Shown here: piece by piece, positions 23,291-49,329 of the stretch
Layout: each line of letters opens with the position of its first letter
Position numbering within the stretch: position 1 is the first letter of the stretch
Assembly (NCBI GenBank): GCA_030522415.1
Contig: CM060114.1
Location: forward strand, 25,691,304-25,755,303
Length of the DNA stretch: 64,000 nt
Reading direction: 5' to 3'
From: Channallabes apus
Taxonomy: Eukaryota; Chordata; Actinopteri; Siluriformes; Clariidae
Translations under genes and position numbers: made by a program
The notes under the pieces: model-generated
Seen by the model: only the letters and a program-made list of their open reading frames with translations
What the model was told of the DNA's origin: nothing
Databases searched by the model: none

Positions 23291-23787
23291 ATTCTCTTTA
23301 TTTCTAACACATCATCACATTTCTTTTTTTTTTTACTTTTAAAGGGCTCTTAATCAAGTGTTTCATGATTCCCTCAACAGTTTATTTGCAGTCAATTGTT
23401 CACATCATAGATCTGTAGTGACTGAACGTTAATGTCTCTCTCTCAGCTGTCACTTGTACCTTGACAATCGTTCCTGTATATAAACCTTCAATGGGTCCAT
23501 AACACAAAAACATGCCTTAAACTCGATTCTCGGATTAAATGGCGTCACTGAGGTTGTTTCGTAGGATTTTTTTTTTTTCCCCAATAAGATTGTAGAGACA
23601 ATCTGACACGATTGTCTCGTCCTCTGTCTGTGCGTCTGTGCACTCTGATGTGTGTATGTTCATGTCTCGGTCTTGTGCTTGGTGATTTCTGTCATTTAGT
23701 TTTTTTCCATGCGTAAGCCTGAACTTCCCCCAAACAGTTATGACTATGACAGATACACTATATGTGAGTGAGTGGCTCAGTGGATAA

Positions 23788-23827
<40 letters not shown>

Positions 23828-23980
23828 CTTCGAAAGGTTGTTACATTTAAGTCTTCGCCTTATCGTTTGTGGAATAATAAATGAGGCTTTAAACAGAGCT
23901 CAGTGTTTAGTGCTTGTGTTTGATTGAGTAAACCAAGACAAGGGGAACGATTCTGAAAAATATATATATTTCACATGATG
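23291..23980. other. Intergenic, (GT)n at 23790-23826
   Basis: A 37-nt GT array; otherwise no recognised feature. Confidence 0.5.
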
Positions 23981-23984
23981 TACA

Positions 23985-24830
23985 GTACCAGTCATTTACA
24001 CCTCATTCCATGGTCTTTACTGATGTTTATTCTTACATTGTAAATCATTTACATTTAGGCATTTGGCAGACGCTCTTATCCAGAGCGACATACATTTTTT
24101 TTAAATGTCATTACACATCTGAGGGTTAAGGGCCTTGCTCAAGGGCCCAACAGTGGAAACTTGGTGGTTGTGGGGTTTGAACCTGGGATCTTCCGAACCA
24201 TAGTCCAATGCCTTAACCACTGAGCTACCCCTGTCCCTGCAATCAATACTGAATGCATCTGGAAAATGCATTAATCTCCTTTGAACAGTTGATATTGAGA
24301 TGTATCTGCTGCTTCTGCTCTGTAAAGACTTTATAACGCCTCTAATCTGAGGTGCTGGTTGTGAATTGGTGATTTCTGCGGTAACTGGTGACTCTAAATG
24401 AACTTCTCTGCAGCAGAGGTAAGTTTTGATCTTGCTTTCCTGGGAAGGTCTTCATGGGAGCCAGTTTCATCACGGTGCTTGATGGGTTTTGCAAACAGAC
24501 TTGACACAATACTGTTCTTGCAAAAACTATTCCAGAACAGCTGACCTTCACATCTTTAAATAACAACTGACTATTGTTACTTAATTACCTAATGCCATGT
24601 GTGTTATTTCATTTTTATTTTTATTTTTAAATCACTATTGTTGTAGAATGCAAAAAATAAATCCAGAACTAATTAAAAATTTGTCCAAACCTTTAGGACA
24701 TACAGGTTCTAAGACATACAGTATGTCTTTCATGGGTACTTTTAGATTCTCCTCATGCACTTTTCTGTTGAATTTCCTTCACACAATCCGGGTCATTGGG
24801 ATGGAAAGTGATGGTCGTTTTAAATGTTAA
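23985..24830. mobile_element. Tc1-like relic with nested SINE
   Basis: It begins CAGTACCAGTCATTTACACC after TA. The stretch ACTTAATTACCTAATGCCAT (about 24580-24599) is the reverse complement of a similar word at 26766-26785 (TTAGGTAATTACG), linking the two as one family. No intact transposase. Confidence 0.4.
24055..24235 (-). mobile_element. SINE family 4, antisense
   Basis: GGCATTTGGCAGACGCTCTT, GAGCGACATACA, GGGCCTTGCTCAAGGGCC and AACCACTGAGCTACCCC (inverted tRNA head). This pattern is very common in otophysan fishes. Confidence 0.65.
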
Positions 24831-25429
24831 ACCAACTCCAATTAATTATAGCAGGACTATGGTGCACTGTATAATCTAGTTGAGTTTGAGTGACAGTGTA
24901 GTTGTTTATATGCAAATTAACGTACTAGCTCCACACAAGGATGGACCTCTTTATTCCTCTATATAATCTCCTGCTACACTACTACACTTATCCCAGTGAT
25001 TTACTAGTGCTTTGATACCATTAAGGTAGAAAGTTTTCTTAATACTCCAGAGCTGTGATCAGACTGCCTCCTTCACGTCTGAAATGCTGGCCTCCCAGGA
25101 ACTCCTTTAATGGCTTGGAGTGCGTCAGGACTGTAAGGGGGATGTGACAATAATGTGCAAATGGTACAGTTGCAAACGGTATCGTTTTAGAGTTTCCATA
25201 GACAGATGCATCTCAGTTATCCGTCGATTTTAAAGGATCAGATGTTTCACTTGCTGAATGTTTACGGGAACGCCTGCAGTGGGCTCCAGGCCACATCAGC
25301 CGGTATCTTCATTCATGGTCCTACGGGGGGTGCACCTGATGCGAAACAACTCACTGAAGCGCATAAACAGACGTATTTGGACATCTGAAAACTCAATTTG
25401 GACTGATACTCTAAGGAAGGTGAAAGTTT

Positions 25430-25690
25430 CTTAAATTGAATCGTTACTGGTGACGAGACATGGAATCATCTCTTTGAGACTGAGAGTAAAAGTCAGAGTA
25501 TGGAACGGAAACATCCTCAATCGCTGACTGAAAAAACGTTCAAAGGTCAAACATCAGCTAGAAAATGGATGCTAACAGTTTTCTGGGATTCTCGAGGGCC
25601 AGGATAGGAACATTATCAGGAGAAGGTTTCAAGAATCAACAGTGCTCGTGTCCTTTTTAAAACAGTGTCCTTATTGAAGAACTGAATTGT
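25430..25690 (+). mobile_element. Mariner-like transposase fragment
   Basis: GTTACTGGTGACGAGACATGG encodes VTGDET.., followed by [20 protein letters not shown] and a FWDSRGP.IGTLSG block. These are the first and second catalytic-region blocks of mariner transposase, with frame damage. It is the same family as 9696-10308 and 40151-40925. Confidence 0.6.
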
Positions 25691-25904
25691 ATGTGTATAC
25701 ATGTACATAAATTTTATATATCTATATCTATCGTATGTCTTTATCTATAGAATCACTGACATTTTGGACTTATTTTAGGTATTTTGTTCAGCTTTCTTGT
25801 TGGTAAAGATGATTTGTCATGATAGTTGGCATGAGTGGATATTTCTATTGTGTTCAAGGCTTATAAAATGTTCTCTGGTTTGAACCTTGTATATCTGTTT
25901 GGTA

Positions 25905-26235
25905 TAGAGATTCACTCACCTTCTATACCTTCTATATCCTGTATTCAGGGTCGCAGGGGCCTGGAGCCTATCCCAGGAGGCTTAGGGCACGAGGCAGGGT
26001 ACAAGGTGCCAATCCATACACACATACATTCATTCACACACTATGGTCAATTTGGGAACGCCAATCAACCTAATCTGCATGTCTTTGGACTGTGGGAGGA
26101 AACCGGAGTACCCGGAGGAAACCCACCAAGCATGGGGAGAACATGCAAACTCCATGCACACAGAGACGGGAATCGAACCCGGACCCTGGAGGTGCAAGGC
26201 GGCAGTGCTAACCACTACACCACCGTGCCTCCTTA
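25905..26235 (-). mobile_element. SINE family 1, antisense, near full length
   Basis: Tail TTCACTCACCTTCTATACC, body GTCGCAGGGGCCTGGAGCC and CACTATGGTCAATTTGGGAACG, head GAATCGAACCCGGACCCTGG to CACCGTGCC. Confidence 0.7.
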
Positions 26236-26835
26236 TAGTGATACAGTATGTTCAGAAGGTGGGAATTTAAGACTGATGGACAAATTTGAGAGAAACACAA
26301 AGCAATAGTCCTATCTGGTGGACACTTTAATGAACTGCATGACAAACATTTCACATTTCATTTACAGTACATTGTAGATACTCTTTTAATATACTTGACT
26401 GATGCTCGGCCACCTCAGTGTTACTGTGAGAGGAAGAATGTTCCTATGTATGCTACATATGAGATGGACAGACAAAGTAAGTGTAAGTAATTAAGTAACC
26501 ACTTAGAAGAGACAGAAGATATCTCTCTGCCTAACACTCCTTTGCACACTCTTTCATGGATCTCGCTTTGTATACAGGAGCATCATCATGCTGGAACATA
26601 TTCGGGCCCCTTATCTCCAGTGAAGGGTAGTTGTAGTGCTACATAAACTACCATTCAAAAGTTTGGGGTCACTTGCAAATTTATTTGTTTTTGTTTAGTG
26701 ACTTATTTTCTACATTCTACAACTATACTGGGGATTTCAAAACTATAAAATAACACATATGGGATTAGGTAATTACGTAAACAACAACCAACAAAAACAA
26801 CAGTTAGTTGTTATTATATGTTCACATATGGCTGT
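26236..26835. other. Intergenic; transposon end fragments
   Basis: 26450-26640 contains TGGATCTCGCTTTGTATACA and CATCATGCTGGAACAT, like the internal part of the element family at 54746-55383 and 32870-33470. 26644-26820 begins AACTACCATTCAAAAGTTTGG, a Tc1-type end. Confidence 0.4.
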
Positions 26836-27232
26836 ATCGTGTACAGTGGTGTCAAAAGTATTCACATTCATTACTTGAGTAGAAGTATAGATACTAGGGT
26901 TTAAAAAGACTTCTTTAGAAGTTGAAGTATCAACTCGAGCTTTTTACTCTAGTAAAAGTGTAAAAGTACTGCTTTCAAAACTACTTAAAGTATAAAAGTA
27001 AAAGTAACGTGAGGGGGAGGGGAAGCATTAAGGATAAAAACTTAGGCTGTGCCACAGGCCTGTATACTACTGTACACTAACACCTCATAAAAAAAGAAAA
27101 ATGTGTTGTTTTTTGTTGTATTTTTTAACGGCCATAGTGATTTGGGATACTGTATATGGCAATTGAAAAAGAATGCTTTTTAGTACAATGCAAATACATT
27201 AAAGAACCATGTATGTGTACTACTGAGCATTA

Positions 27233-27329
27233 ACATGTTTTATGGAGAAGAAGATATGATAACTAGTTGCCTATAAGTATTTTAATGGTGCAAAAAGTCA
27301 CACTTCAGAGGCATGTCATCAGTAACCTG

Positions 27330-27372
<43 letters not shown>

Positions 27373-27680
27373 CTATCTATCTATCTGTATATCTATATAT
27401 ACTTTTTTTTGATGAATCGCTTGGATTAATCCTTCATTCTGACAGCACTCATGTTTATTGTAGAATTGTAGACAACCATACAAGGGTAATTGTTACTTGT
27501 ATGGCCTGATTTTCAAATTTTCTTGTATGTTGCCCTCACAGATTCCTGCAGCTAAGCAGGAATCTAACATTTACATTCCAATAAAGGTTGCTGATGACAT
27601 GCCTCTGAAGTTTGACTTTTTGCACCTTTAAAATATTTATAGGCAACTAGTTATCATATCTTCTTCTCCATAAAACATGT
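27233..27680. mobile_element. Foldback element 1 (95-bp inverted arms)
   Basis: 27233-27327 and 27586-27680 are reverse complements with about 4 mismatches over 95 bp. The roughly 258-nt spacer has a (CA)n array (27335-27367) and no coding. The right arm ends exactly where Tc1 copy B begins. Confidence 0.88.
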
Positions 27681-27681
27681 A

Positions 27682-29300
27682 CAGTGGTGTGAAAAACTAT
27701 TTGCCCCCCTCCTGATTTCTTATTCTTTTGCATGTTTGTCACACAAAACGTTTCTGATCATCAAACACATTTAACTATTAGTCAAAGATAACACAAGTAA
27801 ACACAAAATGCAGTTTTTAAATGAGGGGTTTTATTATTTAGGGAGAAAACAAATCCAAACCTACATGGCCCTGTGTGAAAAAGTAATTGCCCCCTGAACC
27901 TAATAACTGGTTGGGCCACCCTTAGCAGCAATAACTGCAATCAAGCGTTTGCGATAACTTGCAACGAGTCTTTTACAGCGCTCTGGAGGAATTTTGGCCC
28001 ACTCATCTTTGCAGAATTGTTGTAATTCAGCTTTTTTGGAGGGTTTTCTAGCATGAACCGCCTTTTTAACGTCATGCCACAACATCTCAATAGGATTCAG
28101 GTCAGGACTTTGACTAGGCCACTCCAAAGTCTTCATTTTGTTTTTCTTCAGTCATTCAGAGGTGGATTTGCTGGTGTGTTTTGGGTCATTGTCCTGCTGC
28201 AGCACCCAAGATCGCTTCAGCTTGAGTTGACGAACAGATGGCCGGACATTGTCCTTCAGGATTTTTTGGTAGACAGTAGAATTCATGGTTCCATCTATCA
28301 CAGCAAGCCTTCCAGGTCCTGAAGGAGCAAAACAACCCCAGACCATCACACTACCACCACCATATTTTACTGTTGGTATGATGTTCTTTTTCTGAAATGC
28401 TGTGTTACTTTTACGCCAGATGTAACAGGACACACACCTTCCAAAAAGTTCAACTTTTGTCTCGTCGGTCCACAAGGTATTTTCCCAAAAGTCTTGGCAA
28501 TCATTGAGATGTTTTTTAGCGAAATTGAGACGAGCCATAATGTTCTTTTTGCTTAAAAGTGGTTTGCGCCTTGGAAATCTGCCATGCAGGCCGTTTTTGC
28601 CCAGTCTCTTTCTTATGGTGGAGTCGTGAACACTGACCTTAATTGAGGCAAGTGAGGCCTGCAGTTCTTTAGATGTTGTCCTGGGGTCTTTTGTGGCCTC
28701 TCGGATGAGTTGTCTCTGCGCTCTTGGGGTAATTTTGGTCGGCCGGCCACTCCTGGGAAGGTTCACCACTGTTCCATGTTTTTGCCATTTGTGGATAATG
28801 GCTCTCACTGTGGTTCGCTGGAGTCCTAAAGCTTTAGAAATGGCTTTATAACCTTTACCAGACTGATAGATCTCAATTATTTTTGTTCTCATTTGTTCCT
28901 GAATTTCTTTGGATCTTGGCATGATGTCTAGCTTTTGAGGTGCTTTTGGTCTACTTCTCTGTGTCAGGTAGCTCCTATTTAAGTGATTTCTTGATTGAAA
29001 CAGGTGTGGCAGTAATCAGGCCTGGGGTTGACTACAGAAATTTAACTCAGGTGTGATAAACCACAGTTAAGTTATTTTTTAACAAGGGGGGCAATCACTT
29101 TTTCACACAGGTCCATGTAGATTTTGAGTTTTTTTCTCTCTTAATAACGTAAAACTTCATTTAAAAACTGCATTTTGTGTTCAATTATGTTATCTTTGAC
29201 TAATAGTTAACGGTTTTTGATGAGCAGAAACATTTAAGTGTGACAAACATGCAAAAGAATAAGAAATCAGGAAGGGGGCAAATAGTTTTTCACACCACTG
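27682..29300 (-). mobile_element. Tc1-like transposon copy B (1619 bp), single nonsense codon
   Basis: Same family and ends as copy A, flanked by TA. On the minus strand one frame runs from 28922 ([14 protein letters not shown]) to 27900 (KGGPTSY), interrupted only by a TGA at about 28149-28151 where copy A has TGG (Trp). [15 protein letters not shown] and [16 protein letters not shown] are present, so the D, D, E residues are intact. No frameshift is seen. It lies inside the hAT-like insertion. Confidence 0.94.
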
Positions 29301-29302
29301 TA

Positions 29303-29620
29303 AACCAATAGGGTGTCCAAATGCTTGACACATCCGAGATGAATTGACACATCTAAGATGAGATCATTGTGCTAATTACGATCCGGCTAAGTTGGTTCTT
29401 CGAGCCACCTGTTGTTGATGATTAGTATACTGTAGCTGGATTGAGTTGTCTAAGATTATTGTACGTTCGTGCGTTGGTTTAAAAGGCGATATGCATCGAC
29501 AATAAAAACACTGATCACAACCCCTTCGATTGGTTGTCGAAATGGCAAAAGAGCGGCTCAATTATTTTTGTAACACGTGTTATGCGCTGAAATGCCCCCC
29601 TGCCATGGATTGCCCCCCCC
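29303..29620. other. Interior of the hAT-like insertion, unassigned
   Basis: No recognised coding or repeat. A poly-C/T-rich patch lies at 29595-29621. Confidence 0.45.
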
Positions 29621-30052
29621 CACCTAATCACTATAAAATATTAGATTAGAACATAAATTCATAGGTTTATGGTTTACAAATTACATGAGACAATTAAATA
29701 AAATAAGTAATATGAAAATATATATGTTGTATATGAAAAAATCGAAATAGGAATAATTTATCAAATACATGTATACTTTTATATTATATATTTTATAATA
29801 AAATTAGTTTTGTCCAAATTTTCATTATAAAAAATATTTATTTTTATTATGCATATATAAATATTTATTTGCATATTTGCATATTTTTTCATGACAAACC
29901 CCTGAAAAATAAATGTTACAAAATAAACATTATACAATGATACAAGATACGGCTGTCTCGTGCCTAGGCTTCATTATAATAGTAATATCATATTTGATAA
30001 TAATAAACCTATGAATTTATGTTCTAATATAATATTTGATAGCGATTATGTG
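29621..30052. mobile_element. Foldback element 2 (50-bp inverted arms)
   Basis: 29621-29670 and 30003-30052 are reverse complements with 4 mismatches in 50. The spacer of about 330 nt is extremely AT-rich and without coding potential. Confidence 0.85.
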
Positions 30053-30062
30053 TGTGTGTATA

Positions 30063-30858
30063 CAGGTCCTTCTCAAAAAATTAGCATATTGTGATAAAGT
30101 TCATTATTTTCTGTAATGTACTGATAAACATTAGACTTTCATATATTTTAGATTCATTACACACAAACTGAAGTAGTTCAAGCCTTTTATTGTTTTAATA
30201 TTGATGATTGTGGCATACAGCTCATGAAAACCCAAAATCCCTATCTCAAAAAATTAGCATATCATGAAAAGGTTCTCTAAACGAGCTATTAACCTAATCA
30301 TCTGAATCAACTAATTAACTCTAAACACCTGCAAAAGATTCCTGAGGCTTTTAAAAACTCCCAGCCTGGTTCATTACTCAAAACCGCAATCATGGGTAAG
30401 ACTGCCGACCTGACTGCTGTCCAGAAGGCCATCATTGACACCCTCAAGCAAGAGGGTAAGACACAGAAAGACATTTCTGAATGAATAGGCTGTTCCCAGA
30501 GTGCTGCATCAAGGCACCTCAGTGGGAAGTCTGTGGGAAGGAAAAAGTGTGGCAGAAAACGCTGCACAACGAGAAGAGGTGACCGGGCTCTGAGGAAGAT
30601 TGTGGAGAAGGACCGATTCCAGACCTTGGGGGACCTGCGGAAGCAGTGGACTGAGTCTGGAGTAGAAACATCCAGAGCCACCGTGTACAGGCGTGTGCAG
30701 GAAATGGGCTACAGGTTGCAAATTTTGCATGTCATTCGGAAATCAAGGTGCCAGAGTCTGGAGGAAGACTGGGGAGAGGGAAATGCCAAAATGCCTGAAG
30801 TCCAGTGTCCATTCGACCCCCACAGACAGCAGAAAAACTACAGCAGAATTTGAATAAC
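30063..30858 (+). mobile_element. Truncated Tc1-like transposon (second family)
   Basis: The left end CAGGTCCTTCTCAAAAAATT follows TA. The plus strand from 30391 reads MGKTADLTAVQKAIIDTLKQ, then a stop (TGA 30481-30483), then IGCSQSAASRHLSGK and VGRKKCGRKRCTTRRGDRAL: the paired-like DNA-binding region. The catalytic domain and right end are missing. Confidence 0.8.
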
Positions 30859-30977
30859 AGGTTTCTGCTTACCTTGTTCCTATTGCCGCGCGGCGGTTCT
30901 GCTGACCGTGTAGGGCCGCCGACCCCAAGGGGCAGCAACGACCAGCCGTGGGTATCCTATGCCGACAACGCCAATTA

Positions 30978-31349
30978 TGTCGTGGCAAATTTGTGAGAAC
31001 TATGTAAATTTTCCAAACAAAATCAATAACTACTCAAGTACTGAAATAGCAAGAGTTTATTGCAACCAAAAGTAAATGGACGGCACTGGACTAGCCAGAC
31101 AAAAGACGAACAGATAAAAACTGCAAGATTTCTCTCCTCTTCTCTCTCACTTCCCTAATTTTAGAGGGTTTATATACCTTCACTTAACAATTACATCATT
31201 GTTTGCTCCTTCTTAAGTCAAGAAACTTTTTTAATATTCATGCGATGTGAGCTAATTCTGCTTAGATTAGATTGATGTGGCACCTCCCAATTGCATACTT
31301 TTTCCTCTCATCTCATATGTGTTCATGTCTGGGCAGGCCTAAGACGTTA
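30978..31349 (-). mobile_element. Possible solo LTR or LTR fragment of an old retroelement
   Basis: On the minus strand the segment starts TGTAACG (31349) and ends CACGACA (30978). It has a TATA-like TATATAAA (31170-31177) and an AATAAA (31056-31061) in the right order and spacing for U3-R-U5. Just beyond its end is TGGCG (30973-30969 on the minus strand), where a primer-binding site would lie, followed by a GC-rich stretch (30885-30970). No gag/pol frame was found; there is no evidence it is active. Tentative. Confidence 0.4.
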
Positions 31350-32377
31350 CACGGTCTTACGTTCTCCTTTTTTGGAGAAAGTTTGGTTTATTCCTTTTTT
31401 TTTCTTGACCAGACCATTGACCACCGTTGGTAACTTGGGTTTTTGTGGAAGCCGCAATCTTTCAAAATCTTCCTCATCAAGATGTGCAAGTATTATATTT
31501 TGGTTGTTCTTATCATAGTTAATTTTTTCTAATTTGTCTTTAACTGTCCATTATGTATTTACTTTATTTACTTGTATAGAGATTATTTATCTATTAGTAC
31601 TTTAATATATTCTGGTTATTCATTTTGATTATACATTAAATCTCTTTATATAACTAAATGATTTTTTTTTATTTTGAACATATATATCAATTAGTATGCT
31701 TTTGTTTAATTTACTTAATTATTATAGGATAGATATTAAGATTAAAGATATTAAATTAATTAAATCAGCTTAAATCAGTTCATTGATTAGGTTTGTTAAT
31801 ATTTATTTTTCATTTACCTGCTGCTATTCCTATACTATGGTTAGTTCAAGACAATCACATTAATCTGATTATTGGTATGATTATTTATATTGCTAGTACT
31901 TAGGTCTTATACTACTAAAATAATTAATGTAATGTTTCTTTTAATATGTGCAGAGTGCATTTTCCCCAGATTTACTAAACCCATGTTTGCTAAATCCTCT
32001 CTAATTTTGTTTAATTCTAGCTCGCAGGCAGCGTTCTTCTCGCTCATCCTCTCATCTGAGATTCCTTCTGGGAGCAGGTGGTTACACCTTCCCCTACTCA
32101 CACCGCCACAATGTGCGTCTGGTTAGAACTCTGAGGGGCCTAGTTCGTCACCTGGAAATTGTGATTGCTGTTTTTCTGCTTCTTAAAAGCAGAAGTCTGG
32201 CTTTTTTTCACTTTGTGTCCCAATTAAAGCAGAACCGAAAGTTTATTTTTATACTTTTTTATCGCTGCTTGCATCTTCTGTATTTTTTCCTCCAATAAAG
32301 TTCCTTAATTTCTTGCACTCTGTGTGTACGGGTTGTTCTTGGGTCACACTTTTTCTTTAATTATCATTAAAACAAAC
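31350..32377. other. AT-rich interior of the hAT-like insertion, unassigned
   Basis: 32230-32340 has an AATAAAG and a GT-rich patch resembling an LTR poly(A) region. No frame matches a known protein. Confidence 0.3.
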
Positions 32378-32522
32378 ATACCCGGAGGAAACCCACCAAG
32401 CACGGGGAGAACATGCAAACTCCATGCACACAGAGACGGGAATCGAGCCTGGCCGGGGAATCGAACCCAGATCCTGGAGGTGCAAGGCGACAGTGCTAAC
32501 CACTACACCACCGCGCCGCCCC
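32378..32522 (-). mobile_element. SINE family 1 head fragment
   Basis: CCGGAGGAAACCCACCAAGC, GGGAATCGAGCCTGGCCGGG and CTAACCACTACACCACCGCG. The GGAATCGA segment is duplicated. Confidence 0.65.
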
Positions 32523-32869
32523 ACACAACAATCAAATCCAGCTAACTGAGTTTAGCGACGTACGAAGAACGGACCCCTGATGGCATGATTTTTTTTTAAT
32601 GACATGCTGAAATAAAATAGGAGTAACGAGGCTATTATTAAAATGTAAGGAGAAGTATAAAGAAGTAGAAGTATATAGAAGTATAAAGTCGGCTGAAAAA
32701 TAATTACTCCAGTAAAGTATAGATACCCAAAATTTCTACTTAAGTAAGGTAACAAAGTATTTGTACTTCATTACTTGACACTTCTGATCGTGTATGATCC
32801 TATAAAATATTTAGATTACTGTTTGTGCCCTGCGATGTCCAATATAATTGGACTTGTATCTGATTCCTT

Positions 32870-33480
32870 TGATATTTGAGTCCTCGACATTGATATTACA
32901 GAATAGTGGACACATTCCGTAGTAAGGGCTAAACTGATCTATCCTGTTTCAAACCATTAAGTTGAAGTGTATTCATTGTTTCCCAGTTTTGGCATCAAAC
33001 ACCGAACACCAAACCATCACACTCATATATGTTCTCGCTGAACCTCTCACTTCAGATTTAACAGAATAACATCACTTGTTTGTTTCTATAACAGCTTCCA
33101 CTCATCTGGGAAGGCTTTCCACTGAAATGTTTCAGCACATCTATGGGGATTTGGGATTATTTACCTACAAGAGCATTAGTGAGGTCAGGTACTGATGTTG
33201 AATGAGGAGGCCTTGGTGCAGTCAGTGTTCCAGTTAATTCCAAAGGTCCTCAGTGACGTTGAACGTTCTTTGCAGCACTCCTTGCTGTTCAGTTCTCACT
33301 CGCAGTTCTTATGCACCAACTAAACCAAAGCATGTCTTCATGCTTTGTGCCCAGAGTCATGCTGGAAAAGATCTGGGCATAGTAGTTGCAATGAATGGAA
33401 ATAATAATGCTGCAGACAAAAACATCCTGTGCAATTAATCATTCTGGAAAAGTTTTATGGAAACTAACCAAGAATCAGGT
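32870..33480. mobile_element. Internal fragment of a TIR element
   Basis: It contains CAGCTTCCACTCATCTGGGA, GGGGATTTGGGATTATTTACC and CAGAGTCATGCTGGAAAAGA, words I associate with a common fish DNA transposon, probably the family at 54746-55383. No ends found. Confidence 0.4.
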
Positions 33481-33539
33481 GTCTAAAACATTTTTAAAAA
33501 ATATTCATATGATTCTTAACTAGAAATGCGGTCCTATAC

Positions 33540-33975
33540 AGGGTGGCAGAGTGGCTAACACTGTCGCCTTGCATCTCTAGGGTCAGCATTCGATTCCTGC
33601 CTTGGGTTTGTGTGCATGAAGTTTGCATGTTCTCCGCATGCTTGGTGGGTTTCCTCCAGGTACTCGAGACCAAAGACGTGCAAAGACTTGGGTTGCATGG
33701 GCCTGGAGCCTATCCCAGGAGACTTAGACCTCCATCACAGTACACACAGACAAACACAAACACACACTCCAGGCAATTTGGGAACAGCAATTAGCCTAAA
33801 CTGCATGTCTTTGGGCTGTGGGAGGAAACCGGAGTATCCGGTGGAAACCCACCAAGCAGGTTCAGGAATCGAACTCGAGGTGAAAGGCGACAGTGCTAAC
33901 CATTACACCTGGGATAGGCCCCTTGTGACCCCTGTATACAGGACAAAGTGGAATAGACAGTGAGTGAGTGAGTGA
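33540..33975. mobile_element. SINE family 1: antisense copy inserted in a sense copy
   Basis: 33540-33690 is a sense head (GTGGCTAACACTGTCGCC, ATTCGATTCCTGCC, GCATGTTCTCCGCATGC). 33700-33908 switches to antisense (GGCCTGGAGCCTATCCCAGG, GTGGGAGGAAACCGGAG, GTGCTAACCATTACACC). 33909-33975 resumes the sense tail (TGGGATAGGC, GTGAGTGAGTGAG). Either nesting or recombination could explain it. Confidence 0.65.
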
Positions 33976-34058
33976 GGTGCTCAGCTCCTCCTCAGTACAT
34001 CCTTTGCTTGTACAGTAAGTTTGGGACACCTGCCAGTCTCAAGCCATATTTGGAAAAG

Positions 34059-34136
34059 CCCCGCCCATATGAGTTTTAGCTCCGCCCATTTGTGGTATAT
34101 CCCACTGTTTCTTTTTGGTCTTTGCTCCGGGTGCAT

Positions 34137-34167
<31 letters not shown>

Positions 34168-34171
34168 CATC
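34059..34171 (+). promoter_or_regulatory. Probable METAP2 core promoter / 5' UTR
   Basis: Two CCGCCCAT boxes (about 34060-34068 and 34081-34089) and a (CT)n tract of about 27 nt (34142-34168) lie immediately before the start codon. No TATA box is evident. GC boxes plus a pyrimidine tract are typical of a TATA-less housekeeping promoter, which fits METAP2. The transcription start cannot be placed; the assignment is by position and motif only. Confidence 0.4.
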
Positions 34172-49295
<15,124 letters not shown>

Positions 49296-49323
49296 CATGC
49301 ACCCATGCATAGATCGTTCTAAA

Positions 49324-49329
49324 AATAAA
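49324..49329 (+). terminator. Candidate METAP2 polyadenylation signal
   Basis: AATAAA lies 28 nt after the METAP2 stop codon. If used it would give a very short 3' UTR, so a more distal site is possible, but I see no other clear AATAAA in the next few hundred bases. Confidence 0.35.

Larger units (their letters stand above)
26844..32786. mobile_element. hAT-like insertion, about 5.9 kb, hosting nested elements
   Basis: The left end CAGTGGTGTCAAAAGTATTC and the right end (reverse complement CAGAAGTGTCAAGTAATG) are imperfect inverted repeats. They are flanked by a perfect 8-bp duplication, ATCGTGTA, at 26836-26843 and 32787-32794, the size typical of hAT. Both subterminal regions are rich in ACTTAAGTA/AGTAAAAGTA words, shared with the small element at 62871. 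No hAT transposase was recognised; most of the interior is later insertions (foldbacks, Tc1 copies, an LTR-like fragment, a SINE piece). Confidence 0.8.

Noticed and set aside
27681..29302. Domesticated transposase
   Set aside because: Terminal repeats and TA flanks are intact, a stop codon interrupts the frame, and no host promoter or exon context is seen.
30388..30853. A new DNA-binding gene
   Set aside because: The text is a Tc1-type transposase N-terminus with an in-frame stop and a transposon end at 30063; the catalytic domain is absent.
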